From Chrysoporthe austroafricana (lineage: Eukaryota > Ascomycota > Sordariomycetes > Diaporthales > Cryphonectriaceae), in assembly GCA_001051155.2 (NCBI GenBank), contig JYIP02000017.1:2501-66500 (forward strand): a stretch of 64,000 nt of DNA. The letters run 5' to 3'. A program made the translations under genes and the position numbers. The notes below the pieces were generated by a model. The model was not told the origin of the DNA and searched no databases. It saw only the letters and a program-made list of their open reading frames with translations. This document shows, one piece after another, positions 10,396 through 20,774 of this stretch (position 1 is the first letter of the stretch; the number at the start of each line of letters is the position of its first letter).

Positions 10396-11895
10396 TTACA
10401 CAGCAGTCCTCTTCCTCACTACCCCAGCGTGCCTCTTTGCATGGACCTTCACATCCTCCGGGTGGAATGGATTATATACCGTATCACACACCTTGCATTC
10501 CCTCATACCCGCACTACCACCGACAGCCAGGTTGAGTGTGGTCTGCACCGCAGATGTCTTCTTGGGCGGAGTTTTGCGTTTCTTCTGCAAGGGCTGTCCG
10601 TCATGGCTGTTGCTGTGGAGGGTGAGACGGCGTTTGACCCTGCGTGTTGGCGGAAGTTGGTTCTCATCTTTTCCAGAAGTAATGGACCGGGTTGTCGATT
10701 TTTGTGAGGACAAGGGTGTGGCGAGCCGGGTTGTCTCTTCCTCGCTTGGGGAGTCTGAGACTGGTCGTTGTGGGTGTGTGATCCGATTGAGTGTGTTCTG
10801 GCTGCTCTCTTGAAGACCACCTGTTGCGAGATGTGGTATGCCGGAGAGGTCTTGCATCCCAGGCTTCATGCTCTCGTCAACATCATCTTCTCCCATTAAT
10901 TCCTCTTCACACAATCCACGCGCCTCCGCTAGCACTTGTTGCACCCCTTGGCTGCAGTCCTGTTGCAGCTTGGCCTCTGCCGCGCGTAGTGCGGCCTTCT
11001 GACCCTGACTCGGCACACAGGTCGTTTTCGTGTACAAATGTTGTCTTGCCATTGTCTCCTGCGTACGGACTGAGTCCGCCAGCCGATCAAGCACATGTTC
11101 GCTGCTGGCCCCGCTGGGCTCAGCTGGTGGGCTCGACCGTAGTGAGAATTTATCCTCCATATCACCATCGTCCGCCTCATGCGTCGGAAGTTCTGAAAGA
11201 GGAGGAGGCGAAGCAGATGAGCAGACTGCTGCTAAGCCTACCGATAACTTCTCACTACGGCCGATAGAGAAGTTATCGGTAGGCTTAGCAGCAGTCTGCT
11301 CATCTGCTTCGCCTCCTCCTCTTTCAGAACTTGGGCTTGACGAGTGAGCCTGCTTTGTCTGCGCCTGACGTTGTGCCTTTTCGCGAGGGTACCAGAAAGC
11401 TTGGGTGTCGCCATATCGCGGTAATATCGACGCCGAGGGCGTAGGAACGATTTCGCGCCCACTCGCTCGCGACAAGCTGCACTTCCCGTCCGGGAGACAC
11501 GGCTCGCCCTCCAGACAGGGACAGACCTCGATGCACCCCGCCTCGCCTGCAGGAGACAGGGAAATCGACAGCTGCTCCCTTTTGGAGCCGTGACCTGGAC
11601 TCTTGGCCCGCATTGAAGCCTGTGATGGTGTCGACTCAGCAGATCGCGGCGAGGCGGTTGAGAGAGATGATGTTGATGCGGACCGGGAGGGGGGATCTGT
11701 CAGTCGTCGCATCTTTGCTGGTGGCGTTGTCGACTGTGCGTCATATTTCGAGGCCGAAGAAGGGTGTGAGGCGGTTCGTGATTTGATATCGTCGTGTCGC
11801 GGCTTTTTGGAGGCATTCTGTGTGATCTGGACGAGTCTGCTCCATGCTGATACTGGCGCGTTTGTCTTTGCGGACGACGGAGAGGCCGCAGGCAT
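10396..11895 (-). CDS. Eco1/ESCO-type zinc-finger protein lacking the acetyltransferase domain
   Basis: A single open frame of 499 residues. The first ~440 residues are low complexity, rich in Ser, Pro and charged residues. The C-terminus holds the zinc finger seen at the front of cohesin acetyltransferase Eco1/Ctf7 (zf-C2H2_3 type): Cys467, Cys470, His485, His489 in a segment with YNPFHPEDVKVHAKRH, preceded by a PIP-box-like QTTLNL at 451-456. In Eco1 the acetyltransferase domain follows this finger, but here the protein stops ten residues later. It could be a truncated paralogue, a mis-modelled gene, or a family with only the finger. A perfect inverted repeat (11188-11332) sits inside the coding frame and leaves it open. 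Nuclear location and a role with PCNA/cohesin are inference only. Confidence 0.7.
   Translation of the reverse strand: MPAASPSSAKTNAPVSAWSRLVQITQNASKKPRHDDIKSRTASHPSSASKYDAQSTTPPAKMRRLTDPPSRSASTSSLSTASPRSAESTPSQASMRAKSPGHGSKREQLSISLSPAGEAGCIEVCPCLEGEPCLPDGKCSLSRASGREIVPTPSASILPRYGDTQAFWYPREKAQRQAQTKQAHSSSPSSERGGGEADEQTAAKPTDNFSIGRSEKLSVGLAAVCSSASPPPLSELPTHEADDGDMEDKFSLRSSPPAEPSGASSEHVLDRLADSVRTQETMARQHLYTKTTCVPSQGQKAALRAAEAKLQQDCSQGVQQVLAEARGLCEEELMGEDDVDESMKPGMQDLSGIPHLATGGLQESSQNTLNRITHPQRPVSDSPSEEETTRLATPLSSQKSTTRSITSGKDENQLPPTRRVKRRLTLHSNSHDGQPLQKKRKTPPKKTSAVQTTLNLAVGGSAGMRECKVCDTVYNPFHPEDVKVHAKRHAGVVRKRTAV
11188..11332. repeat. Perfect inverted repeat, 66-bp arms, 13-nt spacer
   Basis: The left arm 11188-11253 is the exact reverse complement of 11267-11332 by my reading; the spacer is 11254-11266. 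Both arms lie inside the Eco1-like coding frame, which stays open through both orientations. A hairpin or cruciform this long inside an exon is unusual. Confidence 0.93.
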
Positions 11896-12495
11896 GGCAG
11901 ACAGCCTAGATTAAGCCAGAACAGTGTGCTGCGAAGAGTATTGATGCCGCAGAATATTTTGTCGTCTTGGCCGCAACATGCAGATTGGCCTTCTGGTAGT
12001 AAGTTTGGGGTTAAGGTTTAGAAAGTGGGATGGTTTCATAAGGCTGCAGTAAACAGACGCGGTACAAACTCTGGGGAGACGCGTCGCAGTTCCGAGCGCG
12101 TTTGGACCGAGGCCACCCGCCGCGAATGCCCAAGGCGGCCTAGTGGAGTATTACGTCATCACGAAATACAGTCTCGGGAGTTGCCATGTTTATAATATGG
12201 CATCATATTCGTCAGCTATATTATAGTCCAACTTCAAAGGAAAGATGTATATATTACGATGGACTGTTCAAGAATGCTGCAGGAGCAAAAGGGAAATCCC
12301 TGCCATCCGAGTGGGCTGGTTGGCCCTGAGCCTAAGTTGCGCATGGCCTGTCGTAGGTTCACGATCATGGCATTTAATTAGACGGCTTTTTAATGGGAGT
12401 GTCAGTTATTTCATGAATAGGGCTGTCAAGAACTGATCACCAAAATGCATGCTATATGACGACCTTGCCCAAGCTTTGTCTGCTTTCCGTCTGCC
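11896..12495. other. Intergenic, upstream of Eco1-like gene
   Basis: 600 bases between the Eco1-like start and the VMA12 stop. TTACGTCATC at 12151-12160 resembles a CRE/ATF-type bZIP site and lies about 260 bases upstream of the Eco1-like start. No ORF of note. Confidence 0.35.
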
Positions 12496-13382
12496 TCAGG
12501 TTTCCTCCCGCCGTTTCCCCTTCCGCAACCTCACCTTAGGCCCATCCGCATCCTGGTCTTCCCTCCCCGCCCCCTTCATCCCGACATCTTTGGAGCCGGC
12601 CTCCCTCTCGACAACCCAGGTCTCTACGACCTCCTTGACCTCCTTCACCTTCTCTTCCTTTCTTTTCGCCTCGCCTAGATGCCATATATACCCATAATAC
12701 ACGCCGACCTCCGCGACCGCCACGAGTATACTCCCACCCAGGGTCAGGAACAGCCTGGCCGGCGTGCTCCACCACCTGCCCAGGATCCACAGCGTCGCGG
12801 CGCACCCGAAGATGGTCACTAGGAAGTTGATTACCAGGACAACCTGTCGGTGGACCTCGTTGAAGGTGACGTCATCGTCACCCTCATCGGCCTTGTTGGA
12901 GGGGCGGTTGACCTCGGCGAACGACTGGGCGAGGGAGGAGGTGGCGGCGGTCGTGGGAAATTGCTGGGAGAAGGAGGGCATGCCCGTGGGGGGGTTGACC
13001 ATGCGCTGGTATTTGCGCTCTTCTTCTTCACGGCGGAGGCGGGCCATGAGGGCTTTGTACTCGGGGGTCTGCCAGTGAACAGCGTTAGCCAAGGATGACG
13101 TGAAGTCAAGCAGGGGGAGGGCCGCACTGGTTCCGGCTTGGGAGGCGGCGGACGGATGTAGACCCTCGTGCCCCTGAGCAGGGACTCGAGACTGAACTGA
13201 GACCCGTCGCGGTCCCTTAGGTCCTTCCACAGCTCGACGACCTGACTGTGGGAGATAGGTCTGCCATCTGCGGGTTCATCGAGCGCTGGCTCCCCTTCCA
13301 CTGCTGGCCTGCCTCGAGGCATGACATCGCTTCTCTTCTGTATAGCCTCCACGATGGAAGGCGTCATCGTGAGGAGCACCAT
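12496..13382 (-). CDS. VMA12: V-ATPase assembly factor Vma12 (TMEM199 family)
   Basis: Two exons, 13382-13128 and 13068-12496, give 275 residues; the 59-nt intron uses a weak GTGCGG donor but joins the frame to the expected PEPTPEYKALMARLRREEEE motif of the family. The start MVLLTMTPSIVEAI is the usual N-terminus of filamentous fungal Vma12 and is chosen over an in-frame ATG 21 bases upstream. Two membrane helices follow at about 190-210 (VLVINFLVTIFGCAATLWIL) and 220-242, and the C-terminus is charged and cytosolic. Vma12 sits in the ER membrane with Vma22 and Vma21 and helps assemble the Vo sector of the vacuolar proton pump. It is divergent from COQ1 with 502 bases between starts. Confidence 0.9.
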
Positions 13383-13884
13383 GATGACTGTGGTCGCATG
13401 CACGGGCGCATCGTGGTCCTGGCCCAGGGCGTGACTCCAGATGTTTCGATGTCAGACGGGATCAAGAGCATGGCGACGCAGCCAGCTACGAGGATAAAGT
13501 CTGTATGGACAGCTGGCAGCAGCCGGCGAGAGACGTAGACCAGCTGGCAGCAGTGCAAATGCCTCCATTCTAAGGTACGCGGCAGGGATTACCCAACCCG
13601 GGAAGATCCGACCCCCCCCCTTCCCTCATATCCCTGTCTTGCCGAGGATCGCCCTTCACCAAAAAAGTCGATAGCTCAAGAGAGCTGCAGAAAAAAAGAT
13701 AGAGGCATCATGTATCCACCCATATTACGACTTGATCCCCGGGCAGACACACCACCTCGACAAAGCCCTCCCCGCGCGACCTAGCTCCCCAAAGACCAGT
13801 CCAGCCCGCTGCCTGATGCATACGAGGCCATAGAAAATACCACCGGGACTCAATTGAGTCTAGAGGAAAGGGACCATCCAGGAA
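13383..13884. promoter_or_regulatory. Shared upstream region of VMA12 and COQ1
   Basis: 502 bases between two divergent housekeeping genes. It contains a C-run at 13613-13620 and pyrimidine-rich stretches common in fungal promoters. No specific site can be assigned with confidence. Confidence 0.4.
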
Positions 13885-15367
13885 ATGCACCTCCAGCTCC
13901 GGCCGGGTGCTCCGGCCATCCGAGCAGCGTCAGCAAGAATACGATCCTCAGTCTGCTCACAATGTCTGTGGAGGAAGACCCTCGACGTGAGGATACGATG
14001 GCAGTCCCGCGCAGGCTACCGCGGCACTCCCAGGCAGTCCTCAGCCCTCGGCGCAGCGGTCGCGGTGGCCAAGAATGTCGTGTCCAACGCCATCTCCTCG
14101 CGCACCTCCAAGCTCAACAGTGACCTGATGAGCGTCGACCCCCTCCGCGTCGTCGCCAAGGAGATGAAGTTCCTGACAGGGAACATACGGAAGCTCCTCG
14201 GGTCGGGACACCCCTCGCTCGACCGCGTCGCAAAGTACTACACCCAGGCCGAGGGGAAGCACATGCGGCCGCTGATCGTTCTGCTCATGTCGCGGGCGAC
14301 GCACCTATGCCCCAAGGCGCCAGAACTACCGCAGAACCAGCGCGACTCTTCGTCCATACGGCCCATACTGATCGACACGTCCATGACGCCCCTCTCCATA
14401 CTCCGCGACTTCAACCCCTCCACCGCCAACCCAACGTCTATCCCCACGCCCCTCACGACCGAAGCCGATGTCCCCGCTCCGGAGACCGACATCCTTCCCT
14501 CCCAGCGCCGCCTCGCCGAGATTACGGAGCTGATCCACACCGCCTCGCTCCTGCACGACGACGTGATCGACCACTCCGTCTCGCGCCGGGGGTCGCCCTC
14601 CGCGAACCTCGAGTTCGGCAACAAGATGGCCGTGCTGGCGGGCGACTTCCTGCTGGGCCGCGCCTCCGTCGCCCTCGCGCGCCTGCGCAACGCGGAGGTT
14701 GTCGAGCTGCTGGCCACCGTCATCGCGAACCTGGTGGAGGGCGAGTTCATGCAGCTCAAGAACACGGCCGCCGACGAGAGCCGCCCGGTCTGGAGCGAGG
14801 ACGCGCTGGGCTACTACCTTAACAAGACCTACCTGAAGACGGCCAGCCTCATCTCCAAGAGCTGCCGCGCCGCGGCGCTGCTGGGCGGGGCGAGCGCCGA
14901 GACGGTGGAAGCCGCGTATGGGTACGGCAAGAACCTGGGGCTTGCGTTCCAGCTCGTGGACGATATGCTGGATTACACGCGCTCCGAGCGCGAGCTGGGG
15001 AAGCCAGCCGGCGCGGACCTGGAGCTGGGGCTGGCGACGGCCCCGCTGCTGTTCGCGTGGAGGGAGAGGCCGGAGCTGGGCGAACTGGTGGGGAGAAAGT
15101 TCGCCGGAGAGGGTGACGTTAGGAGGGTGAGTTGACAGCTATACTCCCATTGCTATCGCAAGATATTACCGGAGAGACTGGACTGACATGGTGTGACACG
15201 GCTAGGCACGAGAGCTTGTCCTCGAGACAGAGGGCATCGAGGAGACCCGCGCGCTGGCGGAAAACTACGCGGAGAAGGCGATCGAGTGCATAAAAGATTT
15301 CCCAGACAGCGAGGCCAAGGATGGCTTGGTAGAAATGGCTGTTAAGACGATCAAGAGGAGGAAGTAG
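13885..15367 (+). CDS. COQ1: Mitochondrial long-chain polyprenyl diphosphate synthase (ubiquinone side chain)
   Basis: Exons 13885-15126 and 15206-15367 encode 467 residues; the 79-nt intron has a GTGAGT donor and TAG acceptor. The first ~75 residues are rich in Arg, Ser and Ala and lack acids, a mitochondrial presequence. The core has KHMRPLIVLL, the first aspartate-rich motif DDVID at 225-229 after TASLLH, VLAGDFLLGRA, and the second motif DDMLD at 359-363 in FQLVDDMLDYT, with a Lys-rich C-terminus. The enzyme adds isopentenyl units to make the polyprenyl tail of coenzyme Q in the inner membrane matrix face. An insertion of about 60 Pro/Thr-rich residues separates the two halves before the first aspartate motif, as in other filamentous ascomycete Coq1 proteins. 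Confidence 0.93.
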
Positions 15368-15940
15368 ACAGTCTCCTGATGGAGACGATCCTAGCGGTCG
15401 GCGGCTGTCAGCAAGACAGCCAACGACGCTTTCGTCAGCCAATGGCACCCTATCGGCTTCACCACTGTGTGAACCGCGGTGTGCCATCTAATAAGACATA
15501 GCATGATGAAAAGTGTATTATCACGCATTATCGGGCTGGGTCTGGACAGAAGAGCATTGCATGGGGGATGAGCATCGATAGACCGGAAGATACTATCTGG
15601 CAATGAACGCACCGCACCGTTCTCTTCTCTGGATTTCCGGAACGTACCCGTGGCCGTCTCTGTTGGGCGCCTCAAGTAATTATACTGTGCTGTCACATTC
15701 GGGCGGGGTGCATAACCCACTCCTTGCCGCAGTAGACGCCGATGACGCTTCCGACCATCTCAGGTGAGTCTTGACGAGGCCAGGCTTCATCGTCTCCCCC
15801 ACTTCTTGTATGTACAGTTTCATTATATGCATACATTATTTGGCCTGGAGTAACTCATCCGGCAGGTCCCGAATTTCCGCACCGATGACAAGAACTGGCG
15901 CGGGTCGACGAAGATCCCGGAAGGCTCAAAATACAGGGCA
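15368..15940. other. Intergenic region
   Basis: 573 bases between COQ1 and the HET gene. A plus-strand ORF starting at 15771 runs into the HET gene in another frame and is a shadow. Nothing else seen. Confidence 0.45.
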
Positions 15941-18343
15941 ATGCAAGACCCTCAGGGAGCAGGACAGGTTTACGAAGAGGATAGCAGAAAACCTGATGCG
16001 GACAGCGAGGGTGCAGCAAGAGGCCGTATAGAAGTGGCGGCTGGCGACGAGGAGCTCGGCGATGCTGTTGATTCCCGCGCAACTGCGGAACCACTGGCAG
16101 CCCTGACGACCGCCTCCTCGTCTCTCTCATGCCAAGTGTGTCAACGTCTGCTGCAGATGTTTGTACGTAGAAAAGACGAACCTGTGCCAGAGGCCATCAC
16201 CCTCGGGTCGGTTGAAGAAGCCACATCCACCGACTGTCAACGCCACAGGCCCTTAGTCGAGCAGTTCGTACAGCGATGTCGTCAGAACGATGGAAGGGAT
16301 CCCGGGCCCATGCGGATCGTTTATGACGAAGGTCCGATGATACACCAGCCATCCACAGGGGGCTCCTTCTGGCACCTTGTGCTCGCCAACACGTGGCCAC
16401 CCTCTCCCAACCACGTCGGCACAAGGCGCGTTCTCGATCCGGGGTATGTGGATCTCGACGTCGTCGGACACTGGAAGCGCCAGTGCTTGACGTCCCACGG
16501 CGCAGCGTGTCGGAACCCCATGAGGATCTGGCGCACCCGCCCGGCATGGCTCGTCGACGTCAAGCAGAGGTGCGTCGTGTCGGGCCACGGAGATGCCGCC
16601 GGCTCCTCGTTCGTCGCGCTGAGCTACCGCTGGGGCTCAGCGGCCGGAGTCTACGCCACCCGCGAGTCTATGGCGGAACTACAGCGGCCGGGTGCGCTCG
16701 ACGCGGACGGGGGTCCTGTGGCCCAGCTGGTGACGCCCATGGTCCGGCACGCCATGTATCTCACATCGGTTCTCGACGAGCGGTACCTGTGGGTGGACAC
16801 GCTCTGTATAGTCCACGGCGATGACTCCACCGCCGAGCAGCTAAGCCTCATGGGCGCCATATATGCGAACGCTACCGTGACCATCATCTCCGCGGATGGC
16901 TGTGCGATGGAGGGTATCGCGGGCCTGAAGGGCGTTTCTGAGTCCCTCGCTCGACTGGACAAGCGCCGGCAGACACTTATCCCGTTTGGTAATGACGACA
17001 CAATCCTCGCGCAGATTTCGTCCGCGTACTGGCTATATGATGGAGGGCCGTATTACGACCGCGGCTGGACGTTCCAGGAGTACATCATGGCCAGCCGCAG
17101 GATCTTCTTCAAAGACGGGTTGGCACACTGGGAATGCCCATGCAGCGTATGGCACGAGGATGTGGTCCTCGGGACAGACTTTGGTCAGTCCTTTGAGCCA
17201 GGGCTCGACGGGATCCTGGCTGGGTTCCCTGCGCTGGACTCGTTCAGCAACGTCATTAGACAATATAATTGGATGGACCTCCGCTACGAGGAGGACGCTT
17301 TGCCTGCAATCACAGGCCTGCTGTCCGTCCTCAGTCGGACATTCATGGCTGGGTTCCTGTATGGAATCCCAGTAATTTTCTTCGATGAGGCCCTCGGATG
17401 GGAGCCAGCAATGTCCTCCCTGAGCGTGACACGACGAAAGTACTCAGGTCGCCCAGGGCATCTGAGGACAGCGGGTCTGCCTTCGTGGTCATGGGTCGGG
17501 TGGAGAGGTGGCGTTGTAGTCGGGCATCAGGGGACTCGTATCCGTCCTCACACATCTGTGATCAAGGAGACATTCCCGATCACGCAGTGGTCCACCGGAG
17601 ACTCTCCCCAGACACCGCTGTCAGCTCGTCGGCAGATACGGCCGGGATGGTATGAGAATAGAAGCCGCTGGAAAAGAAGCGCCAGAGACCTCGCCGCCCC
17701 ACTACCACCTGGCTGGACTCGGCACAAGGTCGAAACAGGAAATGAACCGCTCGTATGGCCAGAGGGATGCGACGATTATTTGTACAAGCACATCAACTTC
17801 ACAGCTGTCGACGACCGGGGCCGTGCGGACGAATTCTTCTATCCCTTTCCGGTCCCAGAGATCACAGAGAACACTCCGCCGGATATGCCGGAACAGACGC
17901 CATATCTGTTCTGTACGACCCAGAGAGCACATCTTTGGGTGCGCAGAAACGAGCTTGGTGGCTATGTTGGCAGCTACATTGGCTTAAAACCCCGTCAGGA
18001 GCTCACCACCGGTCTACACGACATGTCCGGCGACACGATTGGCACGCTCCATCTGCATAACCTCGACCAGCTGAAAGAGCTTCAAAACGCATCAGCGTGC
18101 ACTGGGCTGGGGATCCAAGTGGAACTCGTGGCGATCAACCGCGTGCGAAGCTTTGCCAACCCTTCTCCTCAGGAACGTGAGGAACAACGACGATCCAACC
18201 TCCATGAATGGCCTTATGACGAGTATACTGTGTTGTGGGTAGAGTGGAAAGAAGGAGTGGCCTACCGCAAGGGGATTGGGTGGATCGAGAAGACCAACTG
18301 GGAACGGCTTGATCTCGAAGACGTGGATCTAGTTTTGGGATAG
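15941..18343 (+). CDS. HET-domain protein (heterokaryon incompatibility family)
   Basis: A single 800-codon frame. After a variable N-terminus, residues about 65-105 carry the CQVCQRLL...SVEEATSTDCQRH segment often preceding this domain. The HET domain spans roughly 220-370 with its three blocks: SFVALSYRWGS, RYLWVDTLCIVHGDD, and a later RGWTFQEYIMASRRIFF block near 372-388. The C-terminal 400 residues include SWSWVGWRGG near 525. HET proteins trigger cell death after fusion of incompatible hyphae and related self/non-self responses; the partner gene is not evident here. No intron is needed. The start at 15941 is the first in-frame ATG; an upstream non-coding exon or start cannot be excluded. 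Confidence 0.9.
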   Translation: MQDPQGAGQVYEEDSRKPDADSEGAARGRIEVAAGDEELGDAVDSRATAEPLAALTTASSSLSCQVCQRLLQMFVRRKDEPVPEAITLGSVEEATSTDCQRHRPLVEQFVQRCRQNDGRDPGPMRIVYDEGPMIHQPSTGGSFWHLVLANTWPPSPNHVGTRRVLDPGYVDLDVVGHWKRQCLTSHGAACRNPMRIWRTRPAWLVDVKQRCVVSGHGDAAGSSFVALSYRWGSAAGVYATRESMAELQRPGALDADGGPVAQLVTPMVRHAMYLTSVLDERYLWVDTLCIVHGDDSTAEQLSLMGAIYANATVTIISADGCAMEGIAGLKGVSESLARLDKRRQTLIPFGNDDTILAQISSAYWLYDGGPYYDRGWTFQEYIMASRRIFFKDGLAHWECPCSVWHEDVVLGTDFGQSFEPGLDGILAGFPALDSFSNVIRQYNWMDLRYEEDALPAITGLLSVLSRTFMAGFLYGIPVIFFDEALGWEPAMSSLSVTRRKYSGRPGHLRTAGLPSWSWVGWRGGVVVGHQGTRIRPHTSVIKETFPITQWSTGDSPQTPLSARRQIRPGWYENRSRWKRSARDLAAPLPPGWTRHKVETGNEPLVWPEGCDDYLYKHINFTAVDDRGRADEFFYPFPVPEITENTPPDMPEQTPYLFCTTQRAHLWVRRNELGGYVGSYIGLKPRQELTTGLHDMSGDTIGTLHLHNLDQLKELQNASACTGLGIQVELVAINRVRSFANPSPQEREEQRRSNLHEWPYDEYTVLWVEWKEGVAYRKGIGWIEKTNWERLDLEDVDLVLG

Positions 18344-18534
18344 TATTCAAGGAGACTTCGGAGGATAGAACTCAGTATTAGCCAATAGCCCTCGCTCTTC
18401 GCCACTCTTGATACTAGTTGGGCGCCAAGGGGAGGCAACGACTCCCTTCGACATCGACGGACAGCATTGTTTTGTTTGGAAGATGCGAAAGACTAGATTT
18501 TGCGTGGAAAATAAAAGCCTATCCTACATCCTCT
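18344..18534. other. Short convergent 3' region
   Basis: 191 bases between the convergent HET and DUF3176 stop codons; only presumed 3' untranslated sequence. Confidence 0.4.
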
Positions 18535-20774
18535 TCATTCGTTCAAGATGAGAGAATCATAACTCATAGCCGCCGCGGGCCGCCTGCGACCAATGTTCGG
18601 CACTACGGTCCTCGCCGTGCTCTCCAGGAGCATCGTCGACTCATCGACCTCAGACATCCTAATCTGCGTCTGTCTCCCCGCCTTGCCCAGGTCATCCGCG
18701 TTCTGCAGCCGTGTCCTGATCTCGTCGCCGATGCCGTGGGTCATGATCGCCATGCAGCTGTCCCTCCACGGCGTCATCCCGAGTCTGCGCGTCTCGAGGA
18801 TGACAACGAGACAGAACACAAACCCCGCCAGCGTGGTGACGATGGGCAGGGCGAGGAACGGCCACCGGACCTGGATGTGCAGAACCCATACTGACGTCGT
18901 GCCCCGCATGGGCTGTTGGGAGAACCCGAGGTTTCGCATCCATACCGTCATGCTGTCCGCCACGCTGTCGAATATCTCGCCAAGGGCGGACTGGTTCGTC
19001 AAGGAGACTGCCACGGGCGACTGGGCCCAGAAGGACGTATCCGGGTAGAAGTTCAGTATGCCTTCCTCCACTGCTTCATACCACACGAGATCTGTCTCGG
19101 TGAACTCTAACCTCATCCACGCGAGAGTGCTCTTCAGCGTACGATCGGATATTGAGAAGTTGGTCGGGCTGGCGGCCGATAGGTTATATTCTGTTACCTC
19201 CGCGTCAGGGGGTAGAAGTTGCAGATCGGTACGCGGAATGCTCATGTTGGCCGAGGGGTTGTCGTAGAGCAGGGCGTTATTGTTCAAATCGTTCCAATAA
19301 TCTAAACACTCCGTCTCATTTCCCTGCATCCAGCCTGCCGAGGGCGCCAGAGATGACATGTTGCGATTAATGGATGAGTGGAGGACTTGTTCCTCCAGAT
19401 TTCCAAGCTTAACCTCGGAGCTGTAGACGTTCGTGCAGAGCTCCAGTCCACACTCAGTCGCCGTCGGATGCGAGGCATTCCAAGCAACGCTGCCGTTAAG
19501 ATATCCCTCGTCGACGTTGAAAATCGAAAAACCAAGCAGGAACGTCGTGGAATTGCCGAAAGAAATCAGTGCGGACCCGTTGATAGTACCCCTCGCAGAC
19601 ATAATCGTACTGGTCGAGCTGGCTATGTCTCGTCTACTCTGACGGGCTTTATTGATAGCCGTCATCGAAGTAACGTATGCCCAGTTGCTGATATTGTTGA
19701 GGGGCAGGGAAAATGTGGTCAACACACCTGTGGTACTGGTTCCCTCGGTGACGCTTTCGGTGGCGGAGTGACTGGAAACCGTAATGTGCGAGGTGACATC
19801 CCGACATGAGGCACAGACGGCCAGAGATGCATACGGTGACCAGGTACAGTTGCCCGTCGCGCACGTGAAGGTGACCGTCCGAGCCGTCGACGTGCTTTGG
19901 TTGTAGAAGCCATCGTACACGCTGGCGACCATCCCCAGGTTCGGCTGAGTGGACCATTCGACGTCACCTGAAATAGTACAGGTGTCGTTTCTGCCGTCGC
20001 TAGTGACGGTATATCTTTCAGCCTCGAGACCGCCCGAGTCCGTAGACAAGACGCCGACGTCGAGTTCCGCGGCCGAGCCAATCGTAGCGCTCTCGAGTAC
20101 ATTCTGTGTGTCTAACCGACCCGAACTCTCAACTACAGCCTGAATGAAAGGGTCGTAAGCGAGCAGGACGACGATGATGGCAGCTCCCAGGGAGGCCCAG
20201 TGACTGGAATTGGATCAGCGTGTAAGCGAGTGCTTGATCCAGCATGAAACATACAACTCCAATGCACTTACTAGAATTTCATCCAAAAGAGCAGCTTCAA
20301 GCTTCCCAGGGAGCCACGGCTAGCGTTATCGATCCGGTCGAACATGTATAGATGGTCCTGTCTCTTCCGGAACCAGTTCCATTTTTCCTGCGCTAGGCAT
20401 GACCCGACCGCCGAGGCCAGCGAAGCCCGGGAGATCGTGCCCAAGATCGAGACGACGGTGTTGAGCGAAAAGTAGAATCTCCAGGACTCCAGGGGCGTTC
20501 CGTTTTCGAATGCCAACAGAATGATAATCGCGACGAGCGAGATGGCACTCAGAAGCAATAGGATGATCTCAAACTTCCAATACCACCTGCCGCAGCCCCG
20601 CCCAGTCGGTCGCGGTCTCTTCAAGCTGCCCTTCTCGCTATGATCAGGCCCAACCTCTTGGTCGGCTACCGCCGGACGCTTCGCGTCGGGTGTTATGGGC
20701 GATGGGAAAGCCCCATCGCCTGCAAATCGAGACGCGGCTGATAATGGCGTTGTCTCCATCATGGGTTGAGTCAT
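18535..20774 (-). CDS. DUF3176-family membrane protein
   Basis: Two exons, 20774-20272 and 20203-18535, give 723 residues; the 68-nt intron has GTAAGT and CAG ends and splits a Tyr codon. The N-terminal half has the DUF3176 hallmarks: WYWKFEIILLLLSAISLVAI helix, a second helix, then the segment SRASLASAVGSCLAQEKW and FDRIDNASRGSLGSLKLL, followed by a helix HWASLGAAIIVVLLAYDPFIQ. A long extracellular region with many N-x-S/T sites and paired cysteines (CTISG, CATGNCTW, CASCRDV) follows. A last helix (about 620-645, LPIVTTLAGFVFCLVVIL) leads to a cytosolic tail. This is a plasma-membrane-type topology; the biological role of the family is unknown. An alternative start at the next Met (residue 5) is possible. 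Confidence 0.88.
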
